Origin: Tunturibacter gelidoferens
GTDB lineage: Bacteria > Acidobacteriota > Terriglobia > Terriglobales > Acidobacteriaceae
Direction of reading: 5' to 3'
Length of the DNA: 64,000 nucleotides
Assembly (NCBI RefSeq): GCF_040358255.1
Contig: NZ_CP132938.1
Location: 4,836,001 to 4,900,000 of the forward strand
Shown: positions 44,565 to 53,561 of the stretch, in pieces
Position numbering within the stretch: the first letter of the stretch is position 1
Layout: each line of letters opens with the position of its first letter
Position numbers and translations under genes: made by a program
Notes under the pieces: generated by a model
Told to the model about the DNA's origin: nothing
Database searches by the model: none
What the model saw: only the letters and a program-made list of their open reading frames with translations

Positions 44565-45488
44565 CTAGTTGATTTCGATTTTGAGAGCCAACAGCTGAGA
44601 GAAGAGATCATCGACTAAGCCCTTGAGATCTCCATACCTCTGATCGCGCCGCATAAAGAGCACCGTCTCGATTCCGAGGTAGCGGTCGGTGAGAGGCTTG
44701 AAGACGGTACCCGCATGAGAGATGTGGGCAGCGGACCGGGGTAGCAAAGCGAGCCCGAAGCCACGGGCTGCGAATTCAAGCGCGTGAGCCTCTCCCTTCA
44801 CCTCTCTAAAGATGGGGCGAACTCCCAGACTGCCCATGTATTTCACTACCCGTCCATAGAAGCGCGGCTGCAACGATCGAGGCATCCAGAAGACCATCTC
44901 GCCATCAAGGTCATGTGCGGTTACCCCTACCTTTTGGGCGAGCCGATGGTTCCTCGGCAAACAGGCCGAGAACCCCTCCCGGCCAACCCGATGCAACCAT
45001 AGATCCGGATCTGAGAGTGGTCCGACACCCAGCGCGGCGTGTAGCTTACCTCGAAGAACACGCTCCACCAACTCCAGCGTATTTGCAGTTTCGAGCACAA
45101 TACTGGACGGCTCATTCGCGGGAGGATGAATAACCGGGCTCAATCCACTAAGGAGCGGCAGAAATGCACTGTGGGTATATGGAGAATAGCCTATGCGGTA
45201 CGGCCCACTCTCGATCTGCGCCTGGAACCGGGCTAGGTCCCACGCCCGTTCGGCATGACTAAGAGAGAGCGACGATTCCTGAACAAATAGCCTGCCCGCT
45301 TCGGTCAGCACCACATTGCGCGTTGACCGTTCAAACAGCTTAACTCCGATGCTCTTTTCCAGCGACGAGACCCTTCTGGTGAGCGACGGTGGTGCAATGC
45401 CAAGCTTTTTCGAGGCCCGAACGAAATTGCCTTCCTGCGCGATGACGACGATCAGGATGTTGAGTTCCAGTGGATTCTTGCTCTGCAT
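44565..45488 (-). CDS. LysR-family transcriptional regulator
   Basis: This 307-aa regulator has the LysR wHTH at the N-terminus (LNILIVVIAQEGNFVRASKK, LGIAPPSLTRRVSSLEKSIG, VKLFERSTRNVVLTEAGRLF) and a periplasmic-binding-like effector domain (~90-295). Its target is not evident; it points away from the neighbouring XRE gene. Confidence 0.92.
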   Translation of the reverse strand: MQSKNPLELNILIVVIAQEGNFVRASKKLGIAPPSLTRRVSSLEKSIGVKLFERSTRNVVLTEAGRLFVQESSLSLSHAERAWDLARFQAQIESGPYRIGYSPYTHSAFLPLLSGLSPVIHPPANEPSSIVLETANTLELVERVLRGKLHAALGVGPLSDPDLWLHRVGREGFSACLPRNHRLAQKVGVTAHDLDGEMVFWMPRSLQPRFYGRVVKYMGSLGVRPIFREVKGEAHALEFAARGFGLALLPRSAAHISHAGTVFKPLTDRYLGIETVLFMRRDQRYGDLKGLVDDLFSQLLALKIEIN

Positions 45489-45567
45489 GAGAACCTGCCT
45501 TTGAGAGATTGAGTTGTGGTGCTTCCGAAGGCCATTTCAGAATCCCGGTACTCCCGGGATGTACTAT

Positions 45568-46368
45568 TCACTGCAACCGTCCCACCCGCGATTGGACGCC
45601 GAGACCTTTAGGAAATCCCAAGCGGGTCAAAACGCGATTCACTACGCCTACGACTTCCACTTCCTGGCGGTATCGCCATCTACGGTGCGAAGCCATCGCC
45701 AACGCCGAAGGTACAAGCGTGAGCCACCCCTTCTCGTCGAGTTCACACCAGCCGCAATGGTAGCCATCATGCGAACGCAAAAAATAGATCGGTCGTTCGA
45801 AGATGGAGTGGAAGACCTTCCCTGCCTCGATTGTGCGGACAGCCGCGTTAATCTCCACTATTGCTCTCGGCTGCACGAATGGGACAAGAGTGTTGTCACC
45901 TGCTCCGAGTACGCCGTACAAGGGCTCTGCCTCGCGTGAGTACCTTCGAACCGTCCGGTGACCGGCTCCATCTATCTGCGAGAGCGGAGGCAAGAGGGTG
46001 GTTACAGGAAAGTAAGCCAGCCAACTCTCGGGCGGTAGCAGTGGATTTTTCAGGTCGGTCAGTCCTTTGAGGACAGCGGCCGGTACATTGGGGAAATGAA
46101 AATGTAGAGAGCGAGTTGCGTCATTCTCTGATATTGCTTCATCGGTCAACTCGTCGTGTGTGACGCCGTAGACCTCTTGCAGGGATTCCAGTCTTTTGTG
46201 CGCAATCGAGTGGCTCTCCCGTTCGATTCTGCCGAGCCAACTCGCGGAAATCTTGCGCGCCTTATCTCCGTGCCTATTGGCGATAACCGTGGTGAGCTTT
46301 TCCACCTGGCGGAGGGAAAGTTTGCGCTGGTTACGGATGATCAATAACTTGCGTCCAATCTCACTCAT
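45568..46368 (-). CDS. XRE regulator with S24/LexA-like C-terminal domain
   Basis: This 266-aa protein has an N-terminal Cro/CI-type HTH (LLIIRNQRKLSLRQVEKLTT with ISASWLGRIERESHSIAHKR). The C-terminal region (EPLYGVLGAGDNTLVPFVQP, RAIVEINAAVRTIEAGKVFH, RPIYFLRSHDGYHCGWCELD) resembles the S24-like sensor/peptidase fold. The Ser-Lys dyad of active LexA-type peptidases is not obvious, so it may sense a ligand instead. Confidence 0.75.
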   Translation of the reverse strand: MSEIGRKLLIIRNQRKLSLRQVEKLTTVIANRHGDKARKISASWLGRIERESHSIAHKRLESLQEVYGVTHDELTDEAISENDATRSLHFHFPNVPAAVLKGLTDLKNPLLPPESWLAYFPVTTLLPPLSQIDGAGHRTVRRYSREAEPLYGVLGAGDNTLVPFVQPRAIVEINAAVRTIEAGKVFHSIFERPIYFLRSHDGYHCGWCELDEKGWLTLVPSALAMASHRRWRYRQEVEVVGVVNRVLTRLGFPKGLGVQSRVGRLQ

Positions 46369-46460
46369 TTAATTAGCCTCTGCTTACCACTCGAATGCGA
46401 GAAGCTGGGAAAATGCTCCTATCTATTAGGAGCAAGCACTATGTTCCACGCCGTTTGCGA

Positions 46461-46506
46461 GTTTCCTGTGTCATAGCGAATCGGTCGTTGCTTATGACAC
46501 GGAAAC
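46461..46506. repeat. Inverted repeat in the gap between XRE gene and toxin remnant
   Basis: GTTTCCTGTGTCATA (46461-46475) is a near-perfect inverted match to TATGACACGGAAAC (46493-46506), with a 17-nt spacer. The surrounding 384-bp gap (46369-46752) holds no credible gene. It could be an operator for the XRE gene or an old element end. Confidence 0.5.
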
Positions 46507-46752
46507 TTCTCTTCTCAAGACGGGCTATGCCTCCACCCGCAGCATTGCCGCCATAGAGCAGCAATCCTGAGTCCACTTGTAAGTTATTGAAAATAAGATT
46601 TAGAGGGAGCGATTTTTCGCGAATTCCTGTGAAGGAACCAGATCCCGTGACTTCGCTGGCCGTGTTGAGCTACTGACCCTCGCAATATTCGGTGGGTGAC
46701 CGGCCGCCTTGGTCACAAAACTGGAGCGCAATAACCGGAGAGCCGGCTACCC

Positions 46753-47058
46753 CTACTCATCAAGTTTGCGGGGAATATCGAGCGTTGCATGAAGGATTCG
46801 GATGATTCGAAGCGGGTGAGAATCCGGATCGTACACGATGATGTAATTGGGAAAACGTGGCACTGTTCAGAAACGCACGGGCCGAGATGTCTGGTCTGGA
46901 CGGAGATGCCCAGCTTGCGGAGCCGAAGAAAGAAACCCAAACGCCGTGTAAATCTGGGCTTCCACCCTATCTGCCGCTTCAACGCTGTCTTGCGCGATGT
47001 AGGACCACACAGCAAACAGATCGTCCTCAGCTTGAGGGGTGAGGCGATACGAATTCAT
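46753..47058 (-). pseudogene. parE: ParE-type toxin with in-frame nonsense codon
   Basis: The frame reads MNSYRLTPQAEDDLFAVWSY ... SRPVRF, then TGA (46867-46869), then continues without any shift as TVPRFPNYIIVYDPDSHPLR ... ARLDI-like ATLDIPRKLDE to TAG at 46753. The remainder is the conserved C-terminal half of ParE/RelE toxins, and the stop replaces what is usually a Trp-like position. A single base change would restore a ~101-aa toxin. The antitoxin gene next to it is intact. Confidence 0.85.
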
Positions 47059-47060
47059 GC

Positions 47061-47327
47061 CTAGCGTTGTCGCTCAGTCCAAGCGTGCTTTTTCGCCTGC
47101 ATATGAGCCCGTACTTCCCTATCGCCAGCCAGTTCGCCCTGCTCCGCAGCGTTCCATCCATCTTCGATTATTTCCGCAATTTCACTGTGGTTGGAGGCAA
47201 ACCAAGCTTCCTGCTCGTGGAGTAGGCTAACAGCGCGCTCTACGAATTCATCGACGGTTTGGTAGGGACCGCGCTGAATGTCCTGCCGAATCTGTTCTTC
47301 CAGCTCAGGGCGAAGGTGGATGTCCAT
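47061..47327 (-). CDS. parD: ParD-type antitoxin
   Basis: This 88-aa protein has an N-terminal RHH-like DNA-binding segment (MDIHLRPELEEQIRQDIQRG, PYQTVDEFVERAVSLLHEQE) and a flexible C-terminal toxin-binding tail. The stop lies 2 nt from the toxin ATG. The start at 47327 gives the usual family length; a slightly longer frame adds six residues. Confidence 0.82.
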   Translation of the reverse strand: MDIHLRPELEEQIRQDIQRGPYQTVDEFVERAVSLLHEQEAWFASNHSEIAEIIEDGWNAAEQGELAGDREVRAHMQAKKHAWTERQR

Positions 47328-47337
47328 AGGGAGTAGT

Positions 47338-47703
47338 TTACTCAAGGCGAACCTTTAACCTGTGAGGCGATTCTTTTCGTCGATTGCGGGGTAATTGCAC
47401 GAACACTTCGCGTTTTCGCCTGACTATTAGAGTCGCAGATTCGCGAGGCGCACGCCGAGAGAGACCACCGGCTTTAATAAAGGATTCGTTTTCGCTATAG
47501 TCGGTCAGGGCGTTCTGGGTAACCCCAAGAGCATCGGCGATGAGGCCAAAGCTCAACTCTCCGGTCCAACTCTTCCCCCGTTCGATATTGCTGATTTGCT
47601 CTTCTGAGATGCCCACCATCTCAGCTAGCTTCCGTTGACTCAAACCCCGGTCAAGACGAAGCTTCCTGATGCGGATTCCAAAGTTGGGCTGAACATTCTC
47701 CAC
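47338..47703 (-). CDS. XRE-family regulator
   Basis: This 121-aa protein has a clear Cro/CI HTH (RIRKLRLDRGLSQRKLAEMV, GISEEQISNIERGKSWTGEL) at residues ~10-65 and a basic C-terminal tail (VRRKREVFVQLPRNRRKESP). It is adjacent to the ParD/ParE module and may repress it or be an independent regulator. Confidence 0.85.
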   Translation of the reverse strand: MENVQPNFGIRIRKLRLDRGLSQRKLAEMVGISEEQISNIERGKSWTGELSFGLIADALGVTQNALTDYSENESFIKAGGLSRRAPRESATLIVRRKREVFVQLPRNRRKESPHRLKVRLE

Positions 47704-47788
47704 ATAAAAAGTGTGGAGAATCGCATAATTTTATGACACCGAGCCATACTACGGGTTATGATCTCTGTAAATTAGGGGTTGAGTGTAC

Positions 47789-48052
47789 TTAGGAGGTTGG
47801 GTCAGCAGAAAAATCGAAAAAGTCTCGAACGGGAATTCCGAGAATAATAGAGAACGCCTCGATGGATTCAAAGGATGGGGCATTTAAGCCGCGTTCTATA
47901 AGGCTAACGAAGTCAATCGAGATGTCCAAAAGTTCAGCAAATTGCTGTTGAGTCATCCCTCGGCGCTTGCGGATCGAGCGTAGTTTTTTCCCGAACTGTT
48001 TTCGCAAGGTCGCCACACATGAAGTGTGTCTGACCGATCGGAGCAGCAACAC
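47789..48052 (-). CDS. XRE-family regulator, small
   Basis: This 87-aa protein is almost entirely one HTH domain (LRSIRKRRGMTQQQFAELLD, ISIDFVSLIERGLNAPSFES). The true start may be near residue 13 (VATLRKQFGKKL). It is divergent from the sigma-factor gene 120 bp away. Confidence 0.8.
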   Translation of the reverse strand: MLLLRSVRHTSCVATLRKQFGKKLRSIRKRRGMTQQQFAELLDISIDFVSLIERGLNAPSFESIEAFSIILGIPVRDFFDFSADPTS

Positions 48053-48171
48053 CGAGCATTACTACGTATTTCTGCTTTTCGAGTTGGCTCAAACTATTTA
48101 GTTTCCTGTTCAAGGATTCGGAGTTCGATGCTTTCACGAGCACAAGTCGCGCGTTCAGCAAAAGAGGTCCT

Positions 48172-48912
48172 ATGAGTTCTGAAGCCGCCGCTTATTTCCC
48201 GGATGCTCTGGCGAGCACATCGGAGGTTTGCGAATCGGAGCATAGGACTTCAGAAATTCCTTCGGCTCTCCCTGATTTAGTCCAACCTCAAATTGACACA
48301 TCTGAGTCTTTCGTCAACTTCGTCTCCAATATCCCTGAGATCTCAGATGAGACGCTACTGGAACAGGTCTGTCAGGGAACGAAAGAAGCTCTTTCCCTCC
48401 TCTTTCGCCGCCACGCCCGCATCGTCCGAAACGTGGCCTACCGCATTCTGCGGAACGAGGCAGAGGCGGACGATCTGTTGCAGGACGTCTTCATCTTCAT
48501 ATTTCGCAAGGCCGCACTCTTCAATCCGTCGCGCGGTACGGCTCGTTCATGGATCGTACAGGTCACCTACCATCGAGCTTTCGACCGGCGCCGCCATCTC
48601 AACACTCGACACTTCTATGCGAGCCGAGGACTTGAGGATGTTGCATTGAATGTGGCCGACCCTCGGCATGAGATTCTCTTTACCGAATGGTCTCTAGAAA
48701 GTATCTGGGGAAAAGAGTCAGCCGCGAGGCTGCGGGAACTTCTCTCCCCTGCCCAACTCTCTACCATTGAGCTGCATTTCTTCGAGGGGTATACATTGGA
48801 AGAGATCGCTGACCGATTGGGGCAGAGTCTAGGCAATATTCGGAACCACTACTACCGCGGACTCGAAAAGTTGCGTAAGCCTGCTTTTGCAAACAAGTTG
48901 CGATCAAAGTGA
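48172..48912 (+). CDS. ECF sigma factor
   Basis: This 246-aa sigma factor has an unusual ~55-residue acidic N-terminal extension before region 2 (LLFRRHARIVRNVAYRILRN, EAEADDLLQDVFIFIFRKAA). Region 4 (LSPAQLSTIELHFFEGYTLE, EIADRLGQSLGNIRNHYYRG) is near the C-terminus. It overlaps the anti-sigma gene (GTGA), the standard cotranscribed pair. Downstream lie the TonB receptor and isopeptidase, so it probably controls lasso-peptide uptake genes. Confidence 0.93.
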   Translation: MSSEAAAYFPDALASTSEVCESEHRTSEIPSALPDLVQPQIDTSESFVNFVSNIPEISDETLLEQVCQGTKEALSLLFRRHARIVRNVAYRILRNEAEADDLLQDVFIFIFRKAALFNPSRGTARSWIVQVTYHRAFDRRRHLNTRHFYASRGLEDVALNVADPRHEILFTEWSLESIWGKESAARLRELLSPAQLSTIELHFFEGYTLEEIADRLGQSLGNIRNHYYRGLEKLRKPAFANKLRSK

Positions 48913-50219
48913 CCAGAATCGTGGAAAACGACTTCAATCAAGGTGTCTCGGCATTCCCGTCAGATCACTGCGATGATTACTTCATCGAGCTCTGTGCGCT
49001 CTCGACTACTGATACCTTGACCGTGGAAGAGTGGAAGCAGCTCGAACTGCACTTGTCCATCTGCGCCAACTGCAGGGAGATCAAAGCACAGTACGACGGT
49101 CTCATTGCCACAATAGTTCCGGCGCTAGCTGCAGATCAAACAAAAGCGGATGACGGCCACGCTTCTGATTCCTGGCCGGTAGAGCAGGCCGAAGCTTCTC
49201 TGATGGCAAGGATAGACCGGGAGAACATCTCCCCGGAAAAGGACCTTCCATCTACTACGGCGACTTTGCGCCAGCGGCGCATCCGTTGGCCCTATGCCTG
49301 GGCAGCCGTCTTCTTGGCGGCGTCCATTTGGGCCGCCTATCAATTTGACACTCACCGGGGACGCGGTTCGTTGGAAATCGTGACTCTGCCGACGTCAAGT
49401 ACGCATGACGCGCAACACGATCTCCCTCGCTCCGTGCCGCTTCCTTCAGGACAAGAAAACAATGAGCAGCAACAAGCAGCGAAAATAACAGAACTGCGCC
49501 ATCAGCTTCAGACAAGTCTCTCGGATGTAGTCAGACTTGAAGGACAGAAGAGTTCCCTCGAAGATGAATTGGCGAGGCGCAATACTGACCTGGGCCGGAA
49601 TTCCCAAGATCGCATAGAACTGGAACGGCAATTAGCCCTCGCGCAATCCACTGCACAGAGCCTGCAGGACAAACTAAGCCTCAGTACGTCTCGGTCCTCT
49701 CAGGAGACAACGCAGTCACAAACTCTGCAAGCGCAGGTCGAAGAGCTGAGTGCCTCTTTGCGAAAGAAGGACCAAGATCTCGCCCAGAATGAGGATTTGC
49801 TCCAGCACGATCGCGACATTCGAAATCTGATTGGAGCGCGCGACCTTTATATCGCTGAAATTTACGATGTGGCCAAGACAGGCAAAACCCAGAAACCCTT
49901 CGGAAGAGTGTTCTATACGCGAGGAAAGTCTCTAGTCTTCTACGCCTATGACCTTGATCAGCAACCAGGAGTGAAACTTGCAAGTACCTTCCAGGCGTGG
50001 GGACGTAAAGGGATCGATCAACAACACGATATCAATCTCGGGATCTTCTATCAGGACGACCAGAACAAAAAGAGATGGGTTCTGAAGTCGGACGATAATG
50101 CTACGCTTTCCCAGCTTGATGCAGTCTTTGTAACAGTCGAACCCCATGGAGAGAGTTCTAAACCGAGTGGCGAACCACTCTTGTTCACCTATCTCCGACT
50201 GACACCCAATCATCCATAG
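48909..50219 (+). CDS. Membrane anti-sigma factor with zinc finger and RskA-like domain
   Basis: This 436-aa protein starts at a GTG overlapping the sigma-factor stop. The N-terminal zinc finger has the HxxxCxxC signature (H48, C52, C55 in HLSICANC). A transmembrane helix lies at ~128-144 (WAAVFLAASIWAAYQ), then a long predicted coiled coil (~183-300, ITELRHQLQTSLSDVVRLEG). The periplasmic C-terminal domain (~305-430, IYDVAKTGKTQKPFGRVFYT, WVLKSDDNATLSQLDAVFVT) resembles RskA. It would hold the sigma factor until an envelope signal, perhaps the occupied receptor, releases it. Confidence 0.87.
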   Translation: MTRIVENDFNQGVSAFPSDHCDDYFIELCALSTTDTLTVEEWKQLELHLSICANCREIKAQYDGLIATIVPALAADQTKADDGHASDSWPVEQAEASLMARIDRENISPEKDLPSTTATLRQRRIRWPYAWAAVFLAASIWAAYQFDTHRGRGSLEIVTLPTSSTHDAQHDLPRSVPLPSGQENNEQQQAAKITELRHQLQTSLSDVVRLEGQKSSLEDELARRNTDLGRNSQDRIELERQLALAQSTAQSLQDKLSLSTSRSSQETTQSQTLQAQVEELSASLRKKDQDLAQNEDLLQHDRDIRNLIGARDLYIAEIYDVAKTGKTQKPFGRVFYTRGKSLVFYAYDLDQQPGVKLASTFQAWGRKGIDQQHDINLGIFYQDDQNKKRWVLKSDDNATLSQLDAVFVTVEPHGESSKPSGEPLLFTYLRLTPNHP

Positions 50220-50341
50220 TGTTCGCTGGTATTTAACTCCTCCACTGCACCGATAGACACAAACTTTCTTGATAAGGGATACAGGCAGCTTCCGTAGACG
50301 GAATGACACACCTTCATTCCAGTCCGCTCGAGGAGCTTCGC

Positions 50342-53300
50342 GTGAAAGATTTTTGTACCCTTCGTTTGCTGTTGCTGATCTTCTGCGCCACAACATTCGT
50401 CATTGCCCAATCTACGGACGCGACCATTAGTGGTTTGGTCATAGATTCTTCTGGAAAAGTCATCGTAGGTGCCGAAATTGAGGTCCTGAATGAAACGACC
50501 GGCGTCCGTTATGACAACGAAACCAACGGAGCTGGAGTCTACACCCTATCGATCCTTCCACCTGGACAGTATCGAGTTCAGGTATCAAAGGTAGGCTTCA
50601 AGACTTTAATCAAGCCAGACATCGTTCTGAATGTTCAGAGCGCTGTAGCTTTGAACTTCACCCTGCCTGTCGGCGCAGCATCCGAAAGCATCACCGTCGA
50701 GGCTGGCGCGTCACGAATCAACACAACGGATGCTTCCGTGAGCACAGTCATCGATAGAAAATTTGTCGAGAACACACCGCTAAATGGTAGAAGCTTTCAG
50801 GATCTGATTTCTCTTACTCCGGGTGCGGTAACACAGAGCCCACAAAATGGAGGCACTGTAGGTGCCAATGGCGATTTCAGTATCAACGGTCAGAGAACCG
50901 AATCGAATTCTTACATCGTGGATGGAGTTTCAGGAAACACCAACCCAGGAAATACAGGTGGTCTCGGAGTTACGGGCAATGGAACTATCGGTGCATCTAC
51001 GGCGTTAGGAACGACACAGAGCCTAATTTCTGTGGATGCGCTCCAGGAGTTTCGGGTCGAAAGCTCCAGCTATTCTGCAGAATATGGACAAAGCCCGGGG
51101 GGACAGTTCCTGCTGCTCACTCGTTCTGGTACAAACGCCTTTCACGGTACGGCGTTTGACTATTTACGCAACAACTATTTCGATGCGAATGACTGGTTTG
51201 GGGATCACTACGGAACGCCTATACCGGCACTTCGGCAGAATGATTTTGGCGGAACAATTGGTGGCCATCTGTGGATTCCAAGAGTTTACGATGGTAAAGA
51301 TAAGACCTTCTTCTTTGCCTCTTACGAGGGCCTCCGCCTAACTCAACCTCAAGCTGCGTCGATTGAATATGTGCCTGATGTCGCTTTGAGACAGAGTGCA
51401 GCCCCGGCTCTTCAAGGGCTCCTGAGCGCATTTCCGTTGCCAAGTGCCGGGGGGATCGACTACGGCAATCTCGCTCAGTTCATCGAGCCCTATTCGCTAC
51501 CCGGTCGAATCGATTCGACAAGTATCAGGGTCGACCATACCTTGGGCCCGAAACTGGTATTGTTCTTTCGTTTCAGCGACACGCCAAGTTCGGTTTCGAG
51601 TCGCAACCTTTCATCCCTCAGTCAAACGAGCCTGAACACGCAAACCTACACCCTCGGCGCAACTAGCCAGCTCTCAGAGAGAGCAAGCAATCAATTCAGG
51701 CTAGGCTATTCACGCGGAAACACCGTCTTAGCAACAACCCTTGACTCGTTCGGCGGTGCTACACCTTCAAACGCGGCCGCACAGGTGGGAACAGGTATGT
51801 ATCGAAATCCAGCGACTCTTTTGTTGCTGAACTTCGCCGGCGTTGGCTCTTCTCTCTTAAACGCCGGAACCAGCGGGGTCGGTGATCGGGACTGGAATCT
51901 TGTAGATACCTTCAGCTGGTCGCTCGGTCACCATCAGCTGAAAGTTGGAGTCAACTATAGAAGGCGTAAAGAGCTTCAATCTAGCTCCACTCCCCTCGTA
52001 GAAGCGCTCTATTACAATTCCGCCGCGATCCAGACAAACCAAGCCACGGTGATGCTGCTTGAGCAAATAGTTAATCCGACTCCGGTGCTCAGCAACACAG
52101 CAGCGTTTGCCGAGGACGCGTGGCATCTAAACTCTCGTCTCAATCTCACCGCAGGAGTACGTTGGGAGATAGATCCAGCTCCAAACGACGAACACGGAAA
52201 CGATGCCTATACGCTTCTAGGTAGCGTCAGCAATCCAAGTAGCCTTTCAGTTGCGCCTCGAGGAACTCCGCTTTGGCAAACATATTGGTTTAATTTCGCC
52301 CCGCGTTTAGGAGCAGCCTGGATCGTGCATAACAGCCCAGGATGGGAGACGGTACTGAGATTCGGTGTGGGAGTTTTTTTTGACACCCTCAATGAAGCCG
52401 CAACGAACGGGTTCGGCGCTCTGGGGTTCTCGGCACGGCAAGAATCCTTTGGGGGCGCTTTACCTGTCACCGCTGCCCAACTAAACTTTGCACCCACGGC
52501 CACGCCTCCTTACACGAGCCAGGGCATCTACGCGTTTCCAGCGCATCTACAGGCCCCCTACACCCTGCAATGGAATACGGCACTTGAACAAGCGCTCGGG
52601 AAAACACAATCAGTCACAGTCTCCTACGTAGGCGCCAGTGGGAGACGCTTGCTGGCCACTCAGACGTTGTCTCTTGGCGCACTCAATCCAGATTTCGGAA
52701 CGGTATACACAATGCCTGGAAATGTAACTTCTAATTACCAGGCGCTTCAATTGCAGTTCCAGCGAAACGTGAGCCATGGTCTCCAGGCTCTGGCCTCTTA
52801 CACATGGTCCCATGCAATTGATGATGGATCCAGCTATTCTCAGATTCCTCTCAGTCGAGGAGATTCAGATTTTGATGTACGCAACAACTTTTCGGGTGCC
52901 CTGAGTTGGGATATACCGGGGCCGAAGCATGGGGGAACGCTGAAAGGATTATTTGGGTCTTGGGGAACCGACGCGCGACTCCTGGTTCGCAGCGCGTTTC
53001 CAATCAATTTGTTAGGCAACTCGCTTTTCGATCCTTCAACCGGAGAATCGTACTACAGCGGTGTAAATTTCATTCCAGGACGGCCAACATTTCTATATGG
53101 CCCGCAGTATCCGGGTGGCCGCGCCATTAACGGCGGCCCATCCGCACCGGCTTCGACTGCAGCATTCGTCTTGCCGAGCGGCACAGATACCGGCAACGCA
53201 CCCAGAAACTTTGTGCGAGGTTTCGGAGCTACTCAGGTGAACCTCGCTCTAAGGCGATCGTTTCCTCTCTCGGGAGCGGTTCACATCCAGTTTCGCGCTG

Positions 53301-53473
53301 AAGCCTTCAACGTTCTCAACCACCCCAACTTCGGCTATGTGGATCCGACGCTAACGGATGCCACCTTCGGACAGGCGACTCAAACACTGAATCAAAGCCT
53401 TGGCACGATGGCGGCGCAGTACCAACAAGGCGGCCCTCGCTCGATGCAGTTTGCGCTCAAGCTTGTCTTTTGA
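50342..53473 (+). CDS. TonB-dependent receptor with carboxypeptidase-regulatory-like domain
   Basis: This ~1043-aa outer-membrane receptor is typical of Acidobacteria. The GTG at 50342 is preferred because GAGGAG lies 6 nt upstream and it opens the signal peptide KDFCTLRLLLLIFCATTFVI. An N-terminal Cna-B-like domain follows (TISGLVIDSSGKVIVGAEIE, GVYTLSILPPGQYRVQVSKV), then the plug (NTPLNGRSFQDLISLTPGAV, FSINGQRTESNSYIVDGVSG) and the barrel, ending in FRAEAFNVLNHPNFGYVDPT and a final Phe. No N-terminal signalling STN domain is seen. Its place between the anti-sigma gene and the isopeptidase suggests uptake of the lasso peptide. Confidence 0.92.
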   Translation: MKDFCTLRLLLLIFCATTFVIAQSTDATISGLVIDSSGKVIVGAEIEVLNETTGVRYDNETNGAGVYTLSILPPGQYRVQVSKVGFKTLIKPDIVLNVQSAVALNFTLPVGAASESITVEAGASRINTTDASVSTVIDRKFVENTPLNGRSFQDLISLTPGAVTQSPQNGGTVGANGDFSINGQRTESNSYIVDGVSGNTNPGNTGGLGVTGNGTIGASTALGTTQSLISVDALQEFRVESSSYSAEYGQSPGGQFLLLTRSGTNAFHGTAFDYLRNNYFDANDWFGDHYGTPIPALRQNDFGGTIGGHLWIPRVYDGKDKTFFFASYEGLRLTQPQAASIEYVPDVALRQSAAPALQGLLSAFPLPSAGGIDYGNLAQFIEPYSLPGRIDSTSIRVDHTLGPKLVLFFRFSDTPSSVSSRNLSSLSQTSLNTQTYTLGATSQLSERASNQFRLGYSRGNTVLATTLDSFGGATPSNAAAQVGTGMYRNPATLLLLNFAGVGSSLLNAGTSGVGDRDWNLVDTFSWSLGHHQLKVGVNYRRRKELQSSSTPLVEALYYNSAAIQTNQATVMLLEQIVNPTPVLSNTAAFAEDAWHLNSRLNLTAGVRWEIDPAPNDEHGNDAYTLLGSVSNPSSLSVAPRGTPLWQTYWFNFAPRLGAAWIVHNSPGWETVLRFGVGVFFDTLNEAATNGFGALGFSARQESFGGALPVTAAQLNFAPTATPPYTSQGIYAFPAHLQAPYTLQWNTALEQALGKTQSVTVSYVGASGRRLLATQTLSLGALNPDFGTVYTMPGNVTSNYQALQLQFQRNVSHGLQALASYTWSHAIDDGSSYSQIPLSRGDSDFDVRNNFSGALSWDIPGPKHGGTLKGLFGSWGTDARLLVRSAFPINLLGNSLFDPSTGESYYSGVNFIPGRPTFLYGPQYPGGRAINGGPSAPASTAAFVLPSGTDTGNAPRNFVRGFGATQVNLALRRSFPLSGAVHIQFRAEAFNVLNHPNFGYVDPTLTDATFGQATQTLNQSLGTMAAQYQQGGPRSMQFALKLVF

Positions 53474-53561
53474 ACACCGTCGTTCTTGTAGAGTGCGGCT
53501 CCCGCCAGCTTATCGCGGGACATGACTCCGACATTTCACTTAATGACATACGGGAGAATCT

